From Blasia pusilla (taxonomy: Eukaryota; Marchantiophyta; Marchantiopsida; Blasiales), in assembly GCA_050084515.1 (NCBI GenBank), contig CM114275.1, forward strand, positions 22,320,001 through 22,384,000: a stretch of 64,000 nucleotides of DNA, in the 5' to 3' direction. Below, in pieces: positions 34,802 through 47,599 of this stretch. A model generated the notes under the pieces. It had not been told where the DNA came from, ran no database searches, and saw only the letters and a program-made list of their open reading frames with translations. The number at the start of each line of letters is the position of its first letter. The stretch's first letter is position 1. A program made the position numbers and the translations under genes.

Positions 34802-37800
34802 TCATTGTTTAAATTGCGACAAGCCGCTCTTGGCAGGCAGTTGCTTCTCTTTGGAGCTTGCATCGGCACTACCCAAATTGCATGCAGGGCTATCCCCATG
34901 CCCACCGGGCCTGTCCCAAACCTTCACGTGCCCTTCATGGCAAGCGGTTAAAATGGCCTCTTTTGAAAAAATTAATCCTGAGAGGGGTTCCGCATGCACC
35001 CTATGGGCCATCACAGGTGCAAGCTTAGGCACCTCCTTGCGGACAGGTGCAGGGTGCAGAGTTCCAACAGATTGCACACCTTCCCAACGGGCTGACTGTA
35101 CCCCCGCACTGTAAGCTGGTGATCCAGGCAGAGTACCCCCGAGTCTGCGGAGGGGCACCACTACTTCATCCATGGATAGGTCCCATAAGAGCAACTGAGT
35201 ATCCTGAATCACAAACCCACCAAACCGAACACATGCACGATCTGGGTCAACCTTCTTGTCATCACTCACCTCAACACAAATTCCACAAACCAAGGTTGGA
35301 CAACAATTTCTTGGGCTGATTTCAACAGATTGAGAGCAATACCTGCCCAACAGAGCCAAATCGATAAGTCACTGATTCTCCTGTCTCATCTGAAGGAGGT
35401 GACGTCCAATATGGATCAAAGGCCACTGCACTGACCTGAAATAACCCAGAAGAATCATCGTCCAGGAAGTGAGAAATTGGCAGATGATGCCGTGAGAGAG
35501 CACTATGCCAAGAAATGGTACAAGATGTAGTCTTCCTTTCAACGACAACGATGCCAGGCATCAGCTAACTTCAAGTTCCCTTTCTTCAAAAACCCTATCC
35601 ACAACAAGGGTTGCCAGACAGTAGCATGCACGGAGTTGGCAAGTCTTGCTTGCCCTGGGTTACACCCTCTGCGATGAAGTGTATATGTAAGCCATGCAAC
35701 TCCCCTGGTTTGAGAAAACTGCCCCTACTTCCAGGAAAGATACATGTCCAAGGAGAAAAGTTGGAACACACAAAAATTTCCTCCATTCCTAAACTATGGT
35801 ATCAGCAGGAGACTGCCCAATGCCCAAGCAGGCTTCTTGACAAGATATCAAAATTTAGATCAGGCCATTCAGAAGGTTGAATGTTATACAGCTCAGAGGC
35901 TTACTAAGGGATTCGCTCCTTGTTCAACTCTCTGCTGGTGTGTAATCAACCAATCTGTGTCACTCGGGTCCTCAATAATTTATAAGGTGTCATATTCTAA
36001 TCAAGCCCATCCTTTTGCCAGTGGTTATCCATGGACAACCAATATGACAAAGTCCAGTTTATTTTATCACAAGCACGTAATTGATGGAGTGAACCATTCT
36101 CTAGAAATCAGCAACAAGCTTTCAAAGGTCTCTGCACCATGGTGCATTTAAACTCACCCAAGAATTGTGACCCTCGCCCCAAGCCACCACTCGTTGATCC
36201 TCCATACTCCAGACTTGGACCAGATCATCCTCTCCTCCTGTCAACACATACTTGCCATCCGGGCTACCGATAGCCAAGAACACAGTTGACAGCAAACCAT
36301 GATTATCAGCCCCCAAACAGAGTTGCCATCTTCTAATATTAAGTAAGACATCACATTTATACTAAGACTGACTTCAATGAGTAAGGGCTGCATATGGCAA
36401 AGGTTGTGATCAGGCAAGCAAAGACCATCTACTGCCCATAGTAGGAAGGCCCATGCTGACCAAGTAGTCCTCGTCATGGGTGACAACCCCGCCAGCACAC
36501 TGGCGCATATTTCCATTCCATTCCCAATGAGATGGACAGTTCAGGGTTTCCACCCACCACATTTCATTTGGACAAGGCTATAGAATTGCCACACTGTAAA
36601 CACTAGTCATCAGTTCACACACAGCTGTCCAGGGACCATTCCCTGGTTTACCAGACTTTACCCAGTGGTACAGATCTCAAGTTGTACGAAACTTACTGGA
36701 CATGATATGCAATGCTAGTCACCTAAAACAGCCAATCCCCCACCTCAAGTAACCAATCTATCAACAGAGTCATGAGTGAGATAAAAATACCTCCACGCAC
36801 AACACAGAAGAGCACCAAAGTAGCTCTTGCTGCCACATGTTAGAAGCTCCTTTGCATAGTCAAAGACTCTCAAATAACCTGGCACATAAACAAGTGATTG
36901 TTAGGGTCAGTCCCATTTTAGCCTTTCAAGTCAAACAAGACCTCCCATAAATCTCTCTTTTCTACAATCCTGGTGACAACACAGCCATCAAACGCAGCAT
37001 AAATTGTAACTTCAACTCACTAAGGGGTGCAAGAAATGAAGTGTACCATCTCTGCCAACTGTAGCAAGATACAACCCATTCGGTGAGAATGCAATTCCAT
37101 TGATTGAGCCCTGACATACATGCCATCTTGCAACAGGATTGCTCTGCAACCACCCAAAAGCAGAAGTATCAATCCCATATCCAGTACCACAAAGCAATAT
37201 TCAATGCAAAACACATAATAGTCATGTAACTCTAAATCCAACGTAGGAGGAGAAAAAGACCACAACATTCCTCATGTTCAGTGAGGCAACCTGAGGTCAG
37301 ATGAATGTCAAAATTACTGAAGAACAAAAGATAACGAGTGAGCTATTTTCAAAATTGTATTCCCCCCAAGGCAAACAGTGCCTTCGCAGACTTATGAAGA
37401 CACCTTTGGAGGATATGAGAAGGCTGCTTATGTAAATACATGAATCAGCCAGAATTTGGAAAATCTACGACAGCAACATCATATTGAAAAAATGAAATAT
37501 GATAAATCTTCCACTGAGTCAAAAGTTCACAGAAGCTAACCTTGCTTGACCTAGCATGTGCGACTGAAAACTGAGCTTGGTCTTTCACCGGAGGAAAAGG
37601 TACATCTCCACTGCCATCTTTACTCTGAAGAGTTCAAACATCAATATTTGAATTTTTGAACTCAAAAGTTGATTGAATCGAAGAGTTCAAACATCATTTT
37701 TTCACATCTCTTGAAAATTCCTAAGCCCAAGTGACCAACCTCCAGTAAGGAACATGGAATATGACTGAAACTCATGAACTAGAAAGCACTGCTGCATTTT

Positions 37801-40710
37801 TTGGAATGAGACGTAGCTAGTTTACAAGCTGAAAAAGGTGGGATTGAAAAAAACAGCACCCGACTTTGAAAATTACTTTGTCATATATGTAGAGATTGCC
37901 ATCAGCATGTGCTGCCACGAAAAGGCCTTCTGCATGAGGTACCCACGCAACTGCAGTGCAACGGCTGTTCAGGAAACAAAATAGCAACCATTCAGTGATG
38001 CTCAAGTCTTGATGAGAAGAAGGAACAAAGTCTTACGACATAAGATGAATAGTCCTGAGACTCTTAATCCACAGATAGTCATCCCTAGTTTCTAGCACAA
38101 GGTAGTCTCCTACAATATCTTCGAAAGACTCAACACCTCTTTTTGTACTGTGTCACAATTGCCCTCAATCACACTGCAAAACTTCATTGATCCCAATACC
38201 CCTTCTGATTGTCATTTTTGGCTAGGGTAAAAGTATCTAAGAGCCCTGTTCCATGATAATATCTCTTTTATCAAAAGAACGTGTCCTCAATAGACCAGAC
38301 CATGGCAAAATTATGAGAATCTTAAGGAAATGAAACAACATATTTGCTGTGTTGCAAAAGACTTGCACGATGTACAATGTCCTAAAAATTATGGAGCACA
38401 AAATGACTGCAGGCTTTATAACTTGCACAACACTCCTGCTGATCAACACCTCTCAAAAAGCTTGACAGCAAGAAATACTGCCATGCACAAGAATGTAGAA
38501 GTTCCTGCATCTTCGTGTGAGAGACACCACTGCGTATCCTTCCAATTTCACGCAAACTACTTCCCACTCTTGTGTACCTATTGTTTATAGAACCATCTTT
38601 GTTGTAGTGCACTGCTCCCACCAACTTCTTCCCAGGGTCTTGTAATTGCTGTCTCAAAGACGAAGAGTACACTGCCAATCACCCAGTTCCATAGCACACT
38701 CAGAACCCTAGGTGGAAAAGAGCTTCTAGATGGGCCCACTGAGTAATAAGTATGCTAGATATAGTAGCAACAAGATGTTTGCTGTAATATCATAGTATAT
38801 TTCTTCCTGGACCCAACACTTTGTGTCACAAGCTATAGCTTCAATGGCCTAAGGAATCCACTGGTTTTCTGCTACGACTGACACTGCTCTCGGAGGCAAG
38901 TGAAAAAAGTCATACATTATTTCACGCAGTGAAAAGATCCTTAACTGAAAACATAAATAACTCGACCCACAAATTCCACAAAAAATCTCTATTTGATCAA
39001 AACTTCTAATATCGATAACAATACAACTTTGAAGAAACATAGACAAAAAAAACCCAACATCCCAACATGATTTGGTTGATGAAGTTTATGGTGACAAAAG
39101 TGCTTTCTCATTGAATGTAATTCTATTAAAAACGGGCAAACTAAAGTAAGCTTTGCTCCTCTGCTTCTGTATAGGTGCAATGAGCTCAGGTGAAAGTTCA
39201 AAAAAGTGGCAAAAACACCTTACCATCTCCGGAACTCAGACCAACAAGAAAGTCATGGCCATCTTTCACATCTGGATCATAAGCATGGCAGATTGGATTT
39301 GCATTGCTGAAGTGAAGGCATTTGATCGGATCCTGCAGCAGTGGGACAATTCTAACAACCATTATCCTCCAATAATGTAATTCCTACGAGTGAAGGGTGT
39401 GAACTGCAATTGATCTACCCCTGAATAGAACTATAGTAAGCTGATTTTGACCATAGATTATTCTGAACGGTCCACTCATGCTCAACCTGGTAAACAAGTA
39501 GAATGGTGCCTCAAAAGAAAGGAATGACCTGTAACTCTACCCCAGCCCACTTTTTGAAAAACTCCGCAGAGTGCTCATGAACCAGTCCGTAGTAACAAAG
39601 AGCTTGCCTTGTCTTGAGTATTGTAGTCGCTCACAAAAATTGCATCACCCACGTTGAAAATGAGATAAGTGCCCTCTCCGTCGTAACTCGAAGCCAAAGG
39701 ACCATTACTTAGACCCAAGCCTGCACTAGTAACTGTAGCAGACTTGCCCCCACCGGTAAGCCTACCTGAAAAACCATTGCCTCCTCCAAAAACAAGCCCC
39801 CTACCCCCACTTCCGGCACCCAGCAACCTTGCAGCAGAGAATCTCACTCCAACTCCCCCACTGCTGCTGGAAGAACTGCTGGTGGAGGGAGTTTGCAGGG
39901 GCTTGTCCTTTAGGTGAGCCAGCGTCACCTGTGGAGTCCAACAGCCCAACGGTACCTCTTCTGGCATAAGACAACTGGCCTAATCAAAAGCCCTTAAATG
40001 TTCATGTCTTCCCCATTCTCCATTCAATACCCTTCTACCTAAATAGTAGGCAGTCACTGGCAAAACGCCCCGATTAGTTCTTGGACAGATAATTTAAACC
40101 GCCACATGACCAATCCATCCGAACTGCTTGCAATACCAGTTGTTACTCAACAATGGAAGAACGTGGACACAACTGTAAGAAGGTTGGAAACATAGGAAGT
40201 GATGGGCTGCGTTCACATTGGATGATCCTGTCGACTTCCTCAAATACCACCATACATGGGTGAAATTTGCCTCTTAGTTTTTAACCCCAATTTGGTTTTA
40301 CAGGTTATCCAAAGTTAACCGAAGTCGGATCGCTACGCGTTTCGCTACAGCTCGTGATTTGGGTCAAGCTTACAAATGCAGAGACACACAGCACCAACAG
40401 CTCGAAATTGTGACAAAGATCTACATGTCTCCATTCTTCAGGATCACTGGAGCGAAACCAGCGGAAAGAGAAAGAGACAGCACCGTGGCGAAGGTTTGTT
40501 CAGTCTAATTAGAGGACTTTCATATCTCAAAAATGAGGAGGAACCGAAGCACCAGAAGAGGCACAGGAGAAATACCTGTGTGATGGCTTTTCCGTGGCTG
40601 TAGTGAAGAAGACCTGTCGGATGGGTTTTCTCATGAGACAACTTGTACCGGCCTTCCGGGGTCTTGAAATGGGTCCTTACACTGGGAGACTGGGAATTCG
40701 GCGCTGCCAT
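34802..40710 (-). CDS. WDR20/creC-like WD40-repeat protein, 538 aa, 11 exons
   Basis: Coding exons, in gene order: 40576-40710, 39608-39928, 39224-39332, 38578-38671, 37877-37964, 37541-37624, 37047-37143, 36791-36878, 36158-36263, 35343-35435, 34802-35203. They sum to 1617 bp and every splice phase fits. WD-repeat signatures: CTAVAWVPHAEG...LYIYD (about 221-248), INGIAFSPNG...LRVFD (about 291-316), LLCCAWSPDGK...VQVWS (about 333-358), FGSVGQDTQLLLWDL (about 400-414) and LSGLIF...VKVWD near the C-terminus. A Ser/Gly-rich loop lies at about 60-105. The order of motifs matches the WDR20 (animal) and CreC (fungal) family, whose members activate USP12/46- or CreB-type deubiquitinases; plant relatives are usually called transducin/WD40 or probable catabolite repression protein creC. 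The plant role is inferred from family membership. ATG at 40708-40710 has a good context (GATGGCAG). No break is visible. Confidence 0.93.
39333..39607 (-). other. GC-AG intron (intron 2 of the WD40 gene)
   Basis: The donor on the minus strand reads AAG^GCAAGC, the strong consensus of the rare GC-AG class, and the acceptor is CTGCAG^GATCC. Splicing here joins ...DYNTQDK to DPIKCLHF in frame. No GT donor nearby keeps the conserved protein sequence. Confidence 0.85.
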
Positions 40711-41923
40711 CAGTAAGACTTCTGTACCACGACCTCAACTCCAATATCTCCAGCATACCACCTTCCTCCGCCGGCCGATCTAGAATACAGTAACCAATAT
40801 ACAAAACTGAAAAACAGCATTCTTTCATAAATTACTCTCACATTTCCTTTTTCCCTTACGTTTCCCCCGCTTTGTGCACATCCAGGCCCCTGTCCATTTT
40901 CTTTTCCACTGCAAAAATTCTCCTCCTCCTCCCACTTCTTCTCGGATACCGCTGTCACCCGACAGTCTATCGGCGCCAATAATCACCAATCCCAGCTGAT
41001 GCTACTCGTCCGCACGTAAAGTTTACCTACCCCTCGAATCCAAACTCTTAACGACGCGCCACGCGTTTCGCTGACCTGCGCACCTGCTAAACCAAATTCC
41101 TGCTCCTGCTCAGCCCTTCCCCTTTCATCAAACCTCCCGCCCTCTAGCCCATGCCCTCCTCCCCTCTTCGCCACTGCCCTACCTATGTCCTCCAGATTCC
41201 TACATCTCCCACTCCCAATCCTCCTCTTCACATAGTGGAATACATCTCATCAGATCGGAAGCACCACACCACCACCATAGCCCCGCATGTTGTTTCTCCT
41301 CGTCCTCGTCCTCCTCCTCTCTGCTCCTTCTTTGCCCTCCCTCCTACTCGCCACCACCGAACAAACACTGCCTCCCGCGCGCGCGCTCCCGCCCGCACCC
41401 CCACACGCGCAGGCAGGCACGCAGACGCACAATGGAGCCGAGCGCCCGAACGAAGATGACGGTACGCTAACGAAAAATAACCACAGCGACTCCGAAGATT
41501 TCCAAGGGGACAAAAAGGGAACCGAAAAACCAAAATAAAAGATAGCAGAAGCGCAAGATGAAGAAGATGATTGATTCCAAAGCTCTCTCTCTCTCTCTCT
41601 CTCTGTGATGCCTGGTCTGGTCTGTCCTCTTTTGGTCGTCTGTTCTCGTCCGCTCGCTGATGGCAAGCAGGCAGAATCGATGCGTGGATGGATGGATGGG
41701 TGGAAGGAAGGAAGGAAGGATTGATTGATAGATAGATTGATCGGTTGTTTTACTGGTGCAAAGCTACAAGTACACTTCTCCTGGCTGCCTGGCTTTCAAG
41801 GCAGTCTGCGAGACCGCTCGGGGCAACGCAGCTGTTACTGCTCTATTCCATTGCCCTCCTATTCCTATTCCTATTTCCACTGTTTCTTCTACGCGTCATG
41901 AGGAATGTCCCACCCCCAACTCA

Positions 41924-41958
<35 letters not shown>

Positions 41959-42360
41959 TCTCCTGTCCTGTCCCGCTGCGTGCGACTGTGTTCGCCTGCG
42001 AATGCAGACAAAAGCCCCGCCCGGCCCGGCCCGGACCCCACGCAGCGGGGCGGCAGAAGCACCACCGGCTGCATCCAAACCGGTACCGGCCGGGCCCGCC
42101 GCAGGCCTAGTTTTGCGGGTTTTCCTGGTTTTCTTTTTTTTCTTCTTGGTTTTGTTTTTTCGAGGAAGGTGATATGCGCTGTTTCCGTTCCGTTTTCTCG
42201 GCTTTCCTCCTTCTTTTTCTATTTTGTAGCGTGGGAGGAAGGAAATATGCCTTTTTCCTGTTTTTGTCTTGTAGTGAGGAAGGGAGGTGATATGTATTTC
42301 TTGTTACCTCAGATTTTTTCAGCTTGTCATTTTGTTTTCTTTTGGTGTGAGATGAGTTAG
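40711..42360 (-). promoter_or_regulatory. Upstream region of the WD40 gene with GA/CT microsatellites
   Basis: Presumed 5' untranslated region and promoter, inferred from position. On the plus strand it contains (CT)11 at 41583-41604, (GGAT)/(GGAA) runs near 41686-41720 and a CT run at about 41928-41955. On the gene strand these are GA repeats, common in plant leaders and promoters. C+G content is high from about 41050 to 42110. No transcription start can be fixed. Confidence 0.45.
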
Positions 42361-42639
42361 ATTTGTAGCCCACGTTAAGTGTGAAGACCTATGGAACCCC
42401 TTTCATGTGCGTGATAGGTACACGATATTCCCACCATGTATCATAGGGTTCATATGTGCGTAATAGTTTCATCCTATCCCATAAATTTCAAACATTTCTT
42501 GTACGAGTTTCATATAGAGGAATTTTTTTTTCGTAATGAACACTTCGATGGTTTTCCCAATTCCTTACCCATAAATGTAGTGAAGTCACACACACACACA
42601 TATGAAAGGCACACAATAAAGGGGATGCCATTGCGCTCG

Positions 42640-42740
42640 GGTTGAGGCCGCCCGGCACTACCCATGGTGGGAATTGAACGCATCTTTGAAAGGATCTTAA
42701 GTTAGTTCAACTACATCACTCGATCATCTCTTGCTTGCTT
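42640..42740 (-). mobile_element. tRNA-derived SINE-like element
   Basis: On the minus strand a box-A-like GATCGAGTGATGTAG (42711-42725) lies about 30 bases before a box-B-like GCGTTCAATTCCC (42669-42681), the layout of an internal RNA polymerase III promoter. A GGGTAGTGCCGGGCGGCC segment follows. The sequence does not fold into a full tRNA by eye, so a SINE is preferred. A CA repeat lies just beyond at 42588-42600. Confidence 0.45.
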
Positions 42741-44339
42741 TTGGGAAGGAAGCACGAAAATAAGTACTTTTGTCTTCTTTGGCTTTTCACGCTTTGGAAG
42801 GAGTTTAGGCCTCAAAATCAAAATGGTGGACATTCATAAGACTGTTTGGATAGTCGTTCAATCAAGTCTGGATCTAGTGGACTTAAAAGACTCACTAATC
42901 ATTGGTGCATATGCGTACCTACTTGCTTCAATCTATGTTGACCTTACCATGATTAGAATAAACAAGAATAGGCTTAGGAGGAGGCTCATTGTACTTGTTA
43001 CTTTACGACTAATTTTTTGGTATGGTTTGTTTTAGTGTTGGAATTATTTGATTTATGATTTTGGGGGATTTGGATAATAATGAGGGGCACAAGACCCTCA
43101 ACATTATCTCACCACTCTATGTAGAGTTTTGGAGGCATGAAACATCAAAAGTAGCAACATACAAAAATTCATTATGTGGAGTTTGAGTTTGGAATTTCAG
43201 GAAAATTTAAACCACAAATGAAGAACTTTAGTATTGGAAACATGAACAGAGATCATCTCGCAAAAAAAAAACACTATGAAATTTGAGAAGATCCACAATT
43301 TGGTTAAAACAAAGGACATTAAAAGGGATAACGCATTCAAGGATTATTATTTCCGATGGTTATTTCTATAATTCAAACTTTTATTTAAAAAGATCTGGAC
43401 CTATTCCCTATGATGGAGATTTGATCAAAAACTACGTTCATGTTATTCCCAACAATTCTTTTCTATTGAGAAATGCACTTATATCTCAATTATAAAGTTT
43501 AGCATGTAATAAACTAACACAAATGATACCTTAAATCAAATTTTTATTAATTAAGTTTGGTTGGATGGCCCTTGATAAAAAAATTGCATTAAGAAAATCA
43601 AAATGAAAAAAAAATCTTGATTTATTTGGTACTCTTAATGACAACAAAATAATAGAACTAGTTTAGGATTTTTGAAAAAGGGACATGAGATCTATTGTAT
43701 TCCTTAACCCTAATACAAAGAATAAAATATATGAAATTATATTTGTTTTTATTCGAGGGTTTCACATTTTTTATGATTTAATTACTTTCATAATTTTGAA
43801 TAAACTATTTTTTAAAAGTATTTTCAAATGGGGCGCAATCTCCTTAGGAGATGTTGAAATAGAATCCATGTTTTTCACTTCTTAATCATCTCTTGCATTA
43901 AATTACTTTTTTAACTCATTATATCAAAAGGTCTCACAATTCAAAACTTCTTCCTAGATAGGATGATTGAAAGTTCTCCCAAAGCATTTCCCAATCTAAT
44001 CTGTCATTGAAATTTCTCTAAGAAACTTTACCAATATTTCCATGTGATCAGTAAATGATATTGAGGTTACTATTTCTTTAAAAAAAATCAAAAGGTTATT
44101 TCCAAATCGTTTGATTTTGATATTTCGAGCTCCTACAATAGCAATTTTAATGTAGGAAAGTGCAATTAGTGAAAGAAAGTTGTGCAGTTTGCTCTCTACG
44201 GGTCAATTTTGATTAGTTTTTCCATACATTTTATCAATTTTCGAAATTTTCAAGTTAATTTCTATGGAGGAGTGGCCTATGCTTCAATTGGACCAATGGA
44301 GAGCTTGAAATTATATTTTGTAAATAAAATCCTTCTTCA
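42741..44339. other. Intergenic DNA left of the Copia remnant
   Basis: AT-rich, with no recognised gene. It might contain the left LTR of the Copia element, but I found no matching copy on the right side. Confidence 0.4.
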
Positions 44340-46431
44340 TGGAATACTCCTCGACAGTAATCACAAGCGAGAAGTTAGATAAGCATAATTACAATGCTTG
44401 GAAGTTTTCAACCAAGAAATTTCTCGGAATAAGAACTATGGAAGCTTGTTACAGGCGATGAGCCAAACCAATAGGTGACCCAATAGACTTGAATGTTTGT
44501 GCTTGGAATAAAATAATCCACTATATTTCAATAATGATCAATTTACGAATGATCGGTCACATTCAAGATGTTGATTCTCCGGAGGAGTTTTAGGATGCAT
44601 TGGAAAACTTGTTCTAGGTATATACAAAGCCTAGAAAGCTTCAATTAAATCAAAAATTGAACGAAGTGAGGAAAGGATCGCAAAGCATCAATGGCTATGT
44701 TTTGAATATCGAACATATTATTGATTAGTTGAATAGGATTGGAATTTAAAAGATGATGATTTGAATTTTTTCACTCTTTAAGGCCTTTAAAAAGATTAAA
44801 AGTCTTTTGTGACCTCTATCTCTATGAGAGAAATGTATCTAACCTTACAAAAGTTAGTCCCACTGTTAATTAGCGAGAAGATGCCCCTATTATGTAAGAG
44901 AGTGGGCTATTTGTAGACAATGGATGAAATAGAGGCAGATGTCGTTGTAGAAGTTTCCGTGATCATGAAGGATATTAAGTATATGAAAGAAGAGGCACTC
45001 AACATAACTTCACTCAATTAACTACTAGCCAATATCATACACAATCACAAGATAGTGATGATGGAAATTGTTGGGGTCGAGGCTAGCAAGAGAAGGTCCT
45101 TGGATGTTTTAATTACTCTAGGGATAAAGGGCCACTATGCAAAGTTTGGCTTCAAGAACAAGGCATATATCAGAACGAAAGCTTTACAACAACAATAAAA
45201 CTATATAGAGCAATAACACCAAATGTAGTATCAACAAAAACAATATTCATAAATTGAGCACCTAATGATCATAACTTATCATATGGGAACAACGGTCAAG
45301 AAAGACTGAACAATAGATCGGTACATCAACTTTGGTGCATCAAATCACATGATCTCACAAGCTAAATTATTCAATTGTATAGAGCTAGTGAAAGATCTTG
45401 GAATATTTCTTATAGGAGATAATATTCAATTTCATGTCACACATACCGGTAAAGTTCCAAAAGCATCAAATGATCTTTGTGCTTTTGAAAAAAATTTCTA
45501 TGTTCATACCATTGCAAGTAATTTAATCTCTGTAAGATAAATTGTATAATAAGCTTATCAGACGATATTTAACACAGATGGTTGTTTGATTGAAATAATT
45601 TATGATCAGACTATGATAGTCAAAGAAACAAGATCTTGCAAAATGTTCAAATTAGATGTTTTTATATTAGAGATTCAAACATCAATGTATGGTCAAATTA
45701 ACCAACAAGTTATTGATCTAAATATATGATATAACATAATCGAACACATGAATCTTCAAAGATTATAGAGTCTTTCATCATCTAATATAGCAAGATGATT
45801 TCCTAAATTATTGAGTCATATCATGTTAGAAGTATGCCATGCTTGCCGATTTGGAAAAGAAACTAGATTTGTATTTCCAAAGCAAGGTAGAAGAGCACCC
45901 AAGATATTGAAGTTGATTCACAGTGATGTGTGAACATCATCACAACATAATATAGTCTTATTAGTTGCGAGTAACTTTTTTCATTTATTGATGACTTCTC
46001 TAGTTATATATATGGATATACTTTCTGGAAGCCAAGTCAAAAGTATTCTTAGTATTTTGGACACTCCGAATTTTGATAGGAAAGCATAATGGATAACTCA
46101 TTCTCAAATTGCGTTGTGATAGAAACGAAAGTACCTTACAAGAGGGTTTAATGACTACTTACGTGAAAATGGCATCCAATGACAAGTGACTTTCCGTTAC
46201 ACTCCACAACAAAAGGGAGTGACTAAGCGGAAGAATCGACATATTATTGAGGAAGCATATGCTACGGTGAATGGCAATAATATGCTTAAGGTAAATTGGG
46301 CAGAGGTTATAGCGTGCATAATCTTCTTAATCAACTTAACTACAACCAATGAGTTCATGAAAAGACGCCATTCAAAGTCTTCAAAGGAAGTAAACATTAT
46401 TTTTCCTTTCTAAAAGTCTTTGGCTTTATTT
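44340..46431 (+). pseudogene. Ty1/Copia retrotransposon, gag-protease-integrase part, decayed
   Basis: Order on the plus strand: a gag segment beginning LNKHNYNAWKFSTKKFL (about 44373), with a degraded zinc knuckle (GHYAKFGFKNK, about 45130, cysteines lost). Next comes a protease segment INFGASNHMI (about 45325-45355). Next is a GAG-pre-integrase segment CHACRFGKETRFVFPKQG (about 45838). Last is the integrase core end TPQQKGVTKRKNRHI (about 46202-46250) and HYFSFLKVFGFI (about 46397-46430). Many stop codons and frame changes. It stops abruptly at the Gypsy insertion at 46432. Protease followed by integrase before reverse transcriptase is the Copia order. Confidence 0.82.
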
Positions 46432-47216
46432 GTCGTGCGCATACATATCGTTAAACAACATACATCGTTGGTCACATCTACACCACACAACACCGATCTT
46501 TCCCATACACGGGTCGATCCACACATGTACAAAAATCAAAGCATACATATACATGGAGATCACATAACAAAAATAATGTACAAAATGGCACACCCGGCCA
46601 TTTTGTACAAAAAATGGTAGTAAAAAATGGCACATCCGGCCTAAAACTCCACTCCTCAATCTACATCGGCATATCGAGCCTCATCCACCCTGTGCTATCA
46701 AGGAATCCGAACGCTAGCACCCTAGTCCTATCTCACACACATACAAGAGAGGTGCTCCAACATGAGAAAGATGGCTTAGGAAATCCATCTTCCTCTCTTA
46801 TATAGGGTTGGGAAGAGCCAAAAGGCTCTTTCCCTAAAAATAACCCTCCCATTGGTAATCTTCGCGCATAAGTTACCAAGGGCGGTTGACCTGGTCAACA
46901 AGTCACCCGATTGTGAAAGACCTCAACATGAAAGTTGTCAGAAGTAACGTTCATGACACAAAGGACCTATGATCAAACTCATCCGACACAGTGGGACAAA
47001 GTTACACTCAAGATAGTCCGTTGGCTCCTACGCCTTATCCACCACAGATCTCGGCCTATCGGCTACCCATATGTGATAGTTGTCGTACGCATACATATTG
47101 CTACACAACATACATCGCTGGTCACATCTACACCACACAACACCGATCTTCCCCACACACGGGTCGATCCACACATGTACAAAAATCAACTCATACATAT
47201 ACATGGAGATCATACA
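46432..47216 (-). repeat. Gypsy 3' LTR with repeated end segment
   Basis: On the minus strand a polypurine tract AGGGGGGCGGT abuts TGTATGATCTCCATG at 47216, a typical LTR start. A TATA box (CTATATAAGAG) lies at about 46795-46806. The first 140 bp of the LTR (47216-47080) recurs at about 46567-46432. The region is therefore either one complete LTR (about 640 bp) followed by a truncated second copy, or an LTR with an internal duplication. The second copy ends exactly where Copia sequence begins. Confidence 0.65.
46577..46609. repeat. Perfect 13-bp hairpin in the LTR region
   Basis: Arms TGTACAAAATGGC (46577-46589) and GCCATTTTGTACA (46597-46609) around a 7-base loop. A direct repeat AAATGGCACA-CCGGCC spans the hairpin and the next 30 bases. 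Confidence 0.75.
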
Positions 47217-47297
47217 ACCGCCCCCCTAATTGGCAGTTGGATCCCCCCAACTCCAGATAGAAAATATCACATCTCTCTGACATGACCTATTACCCTA

Positions 47298-47480
47298 TGG
47301 ACATCTCGGACACATCCATCATCCCGTGGGAACCACATCAAGTGGGGCTCATACATGACATATGCCACCCTCGAGAATAACCATCACATACCAACATAGT
47401 GGCTGCACCTTTCGCATATCCGCACAACATACACCTCAAGCCTGCAGGTACCACTGCCAAGCTCAAATCCACTATCTCGT
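47298..47480 (-). pseudogene. PHD finger at the integrase C-terminus
   Basis: The C4HC3 zinc-finger pattern can be read as Cys-x2-Cys (47431-47433 and 47422-47424), then MLVCDG with the third Cys at 47386-47388. The fourth position is Tyr (TAT at 47377-47379) instead of Cys. GWHMSC gives the His and fifth Cys (47362-47364 and 47353-47355). After a one-base frame change, WMCPRC gives the last two Cys (47310-47312 and 47301-47303). PHD fingers typically bind the histone H3 tail. It lies in the same frame as the integrase up to GWHMSC, so it was part of the same polyprotein. The lost Cys, one stop and one frameshift show decay. Confidence 0.82.
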
Positions 47481-47599
47481 CTATGTTCGGAAGATGGCAT
47501 GGCGCGCAATTACGCACATGATCCTTCCAAACCATACCATCCCGTCCCTCCATCATGAGGATTCCGATCGATTATACCTCGTGCACACGTAGGATCGTG

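Noticed and set aside
42640-42740. A tRNA gene
   Set aside because: Box-A-like and box-B-like words are present but no cloverleaf could be drawn, so a SINE is the better reading.
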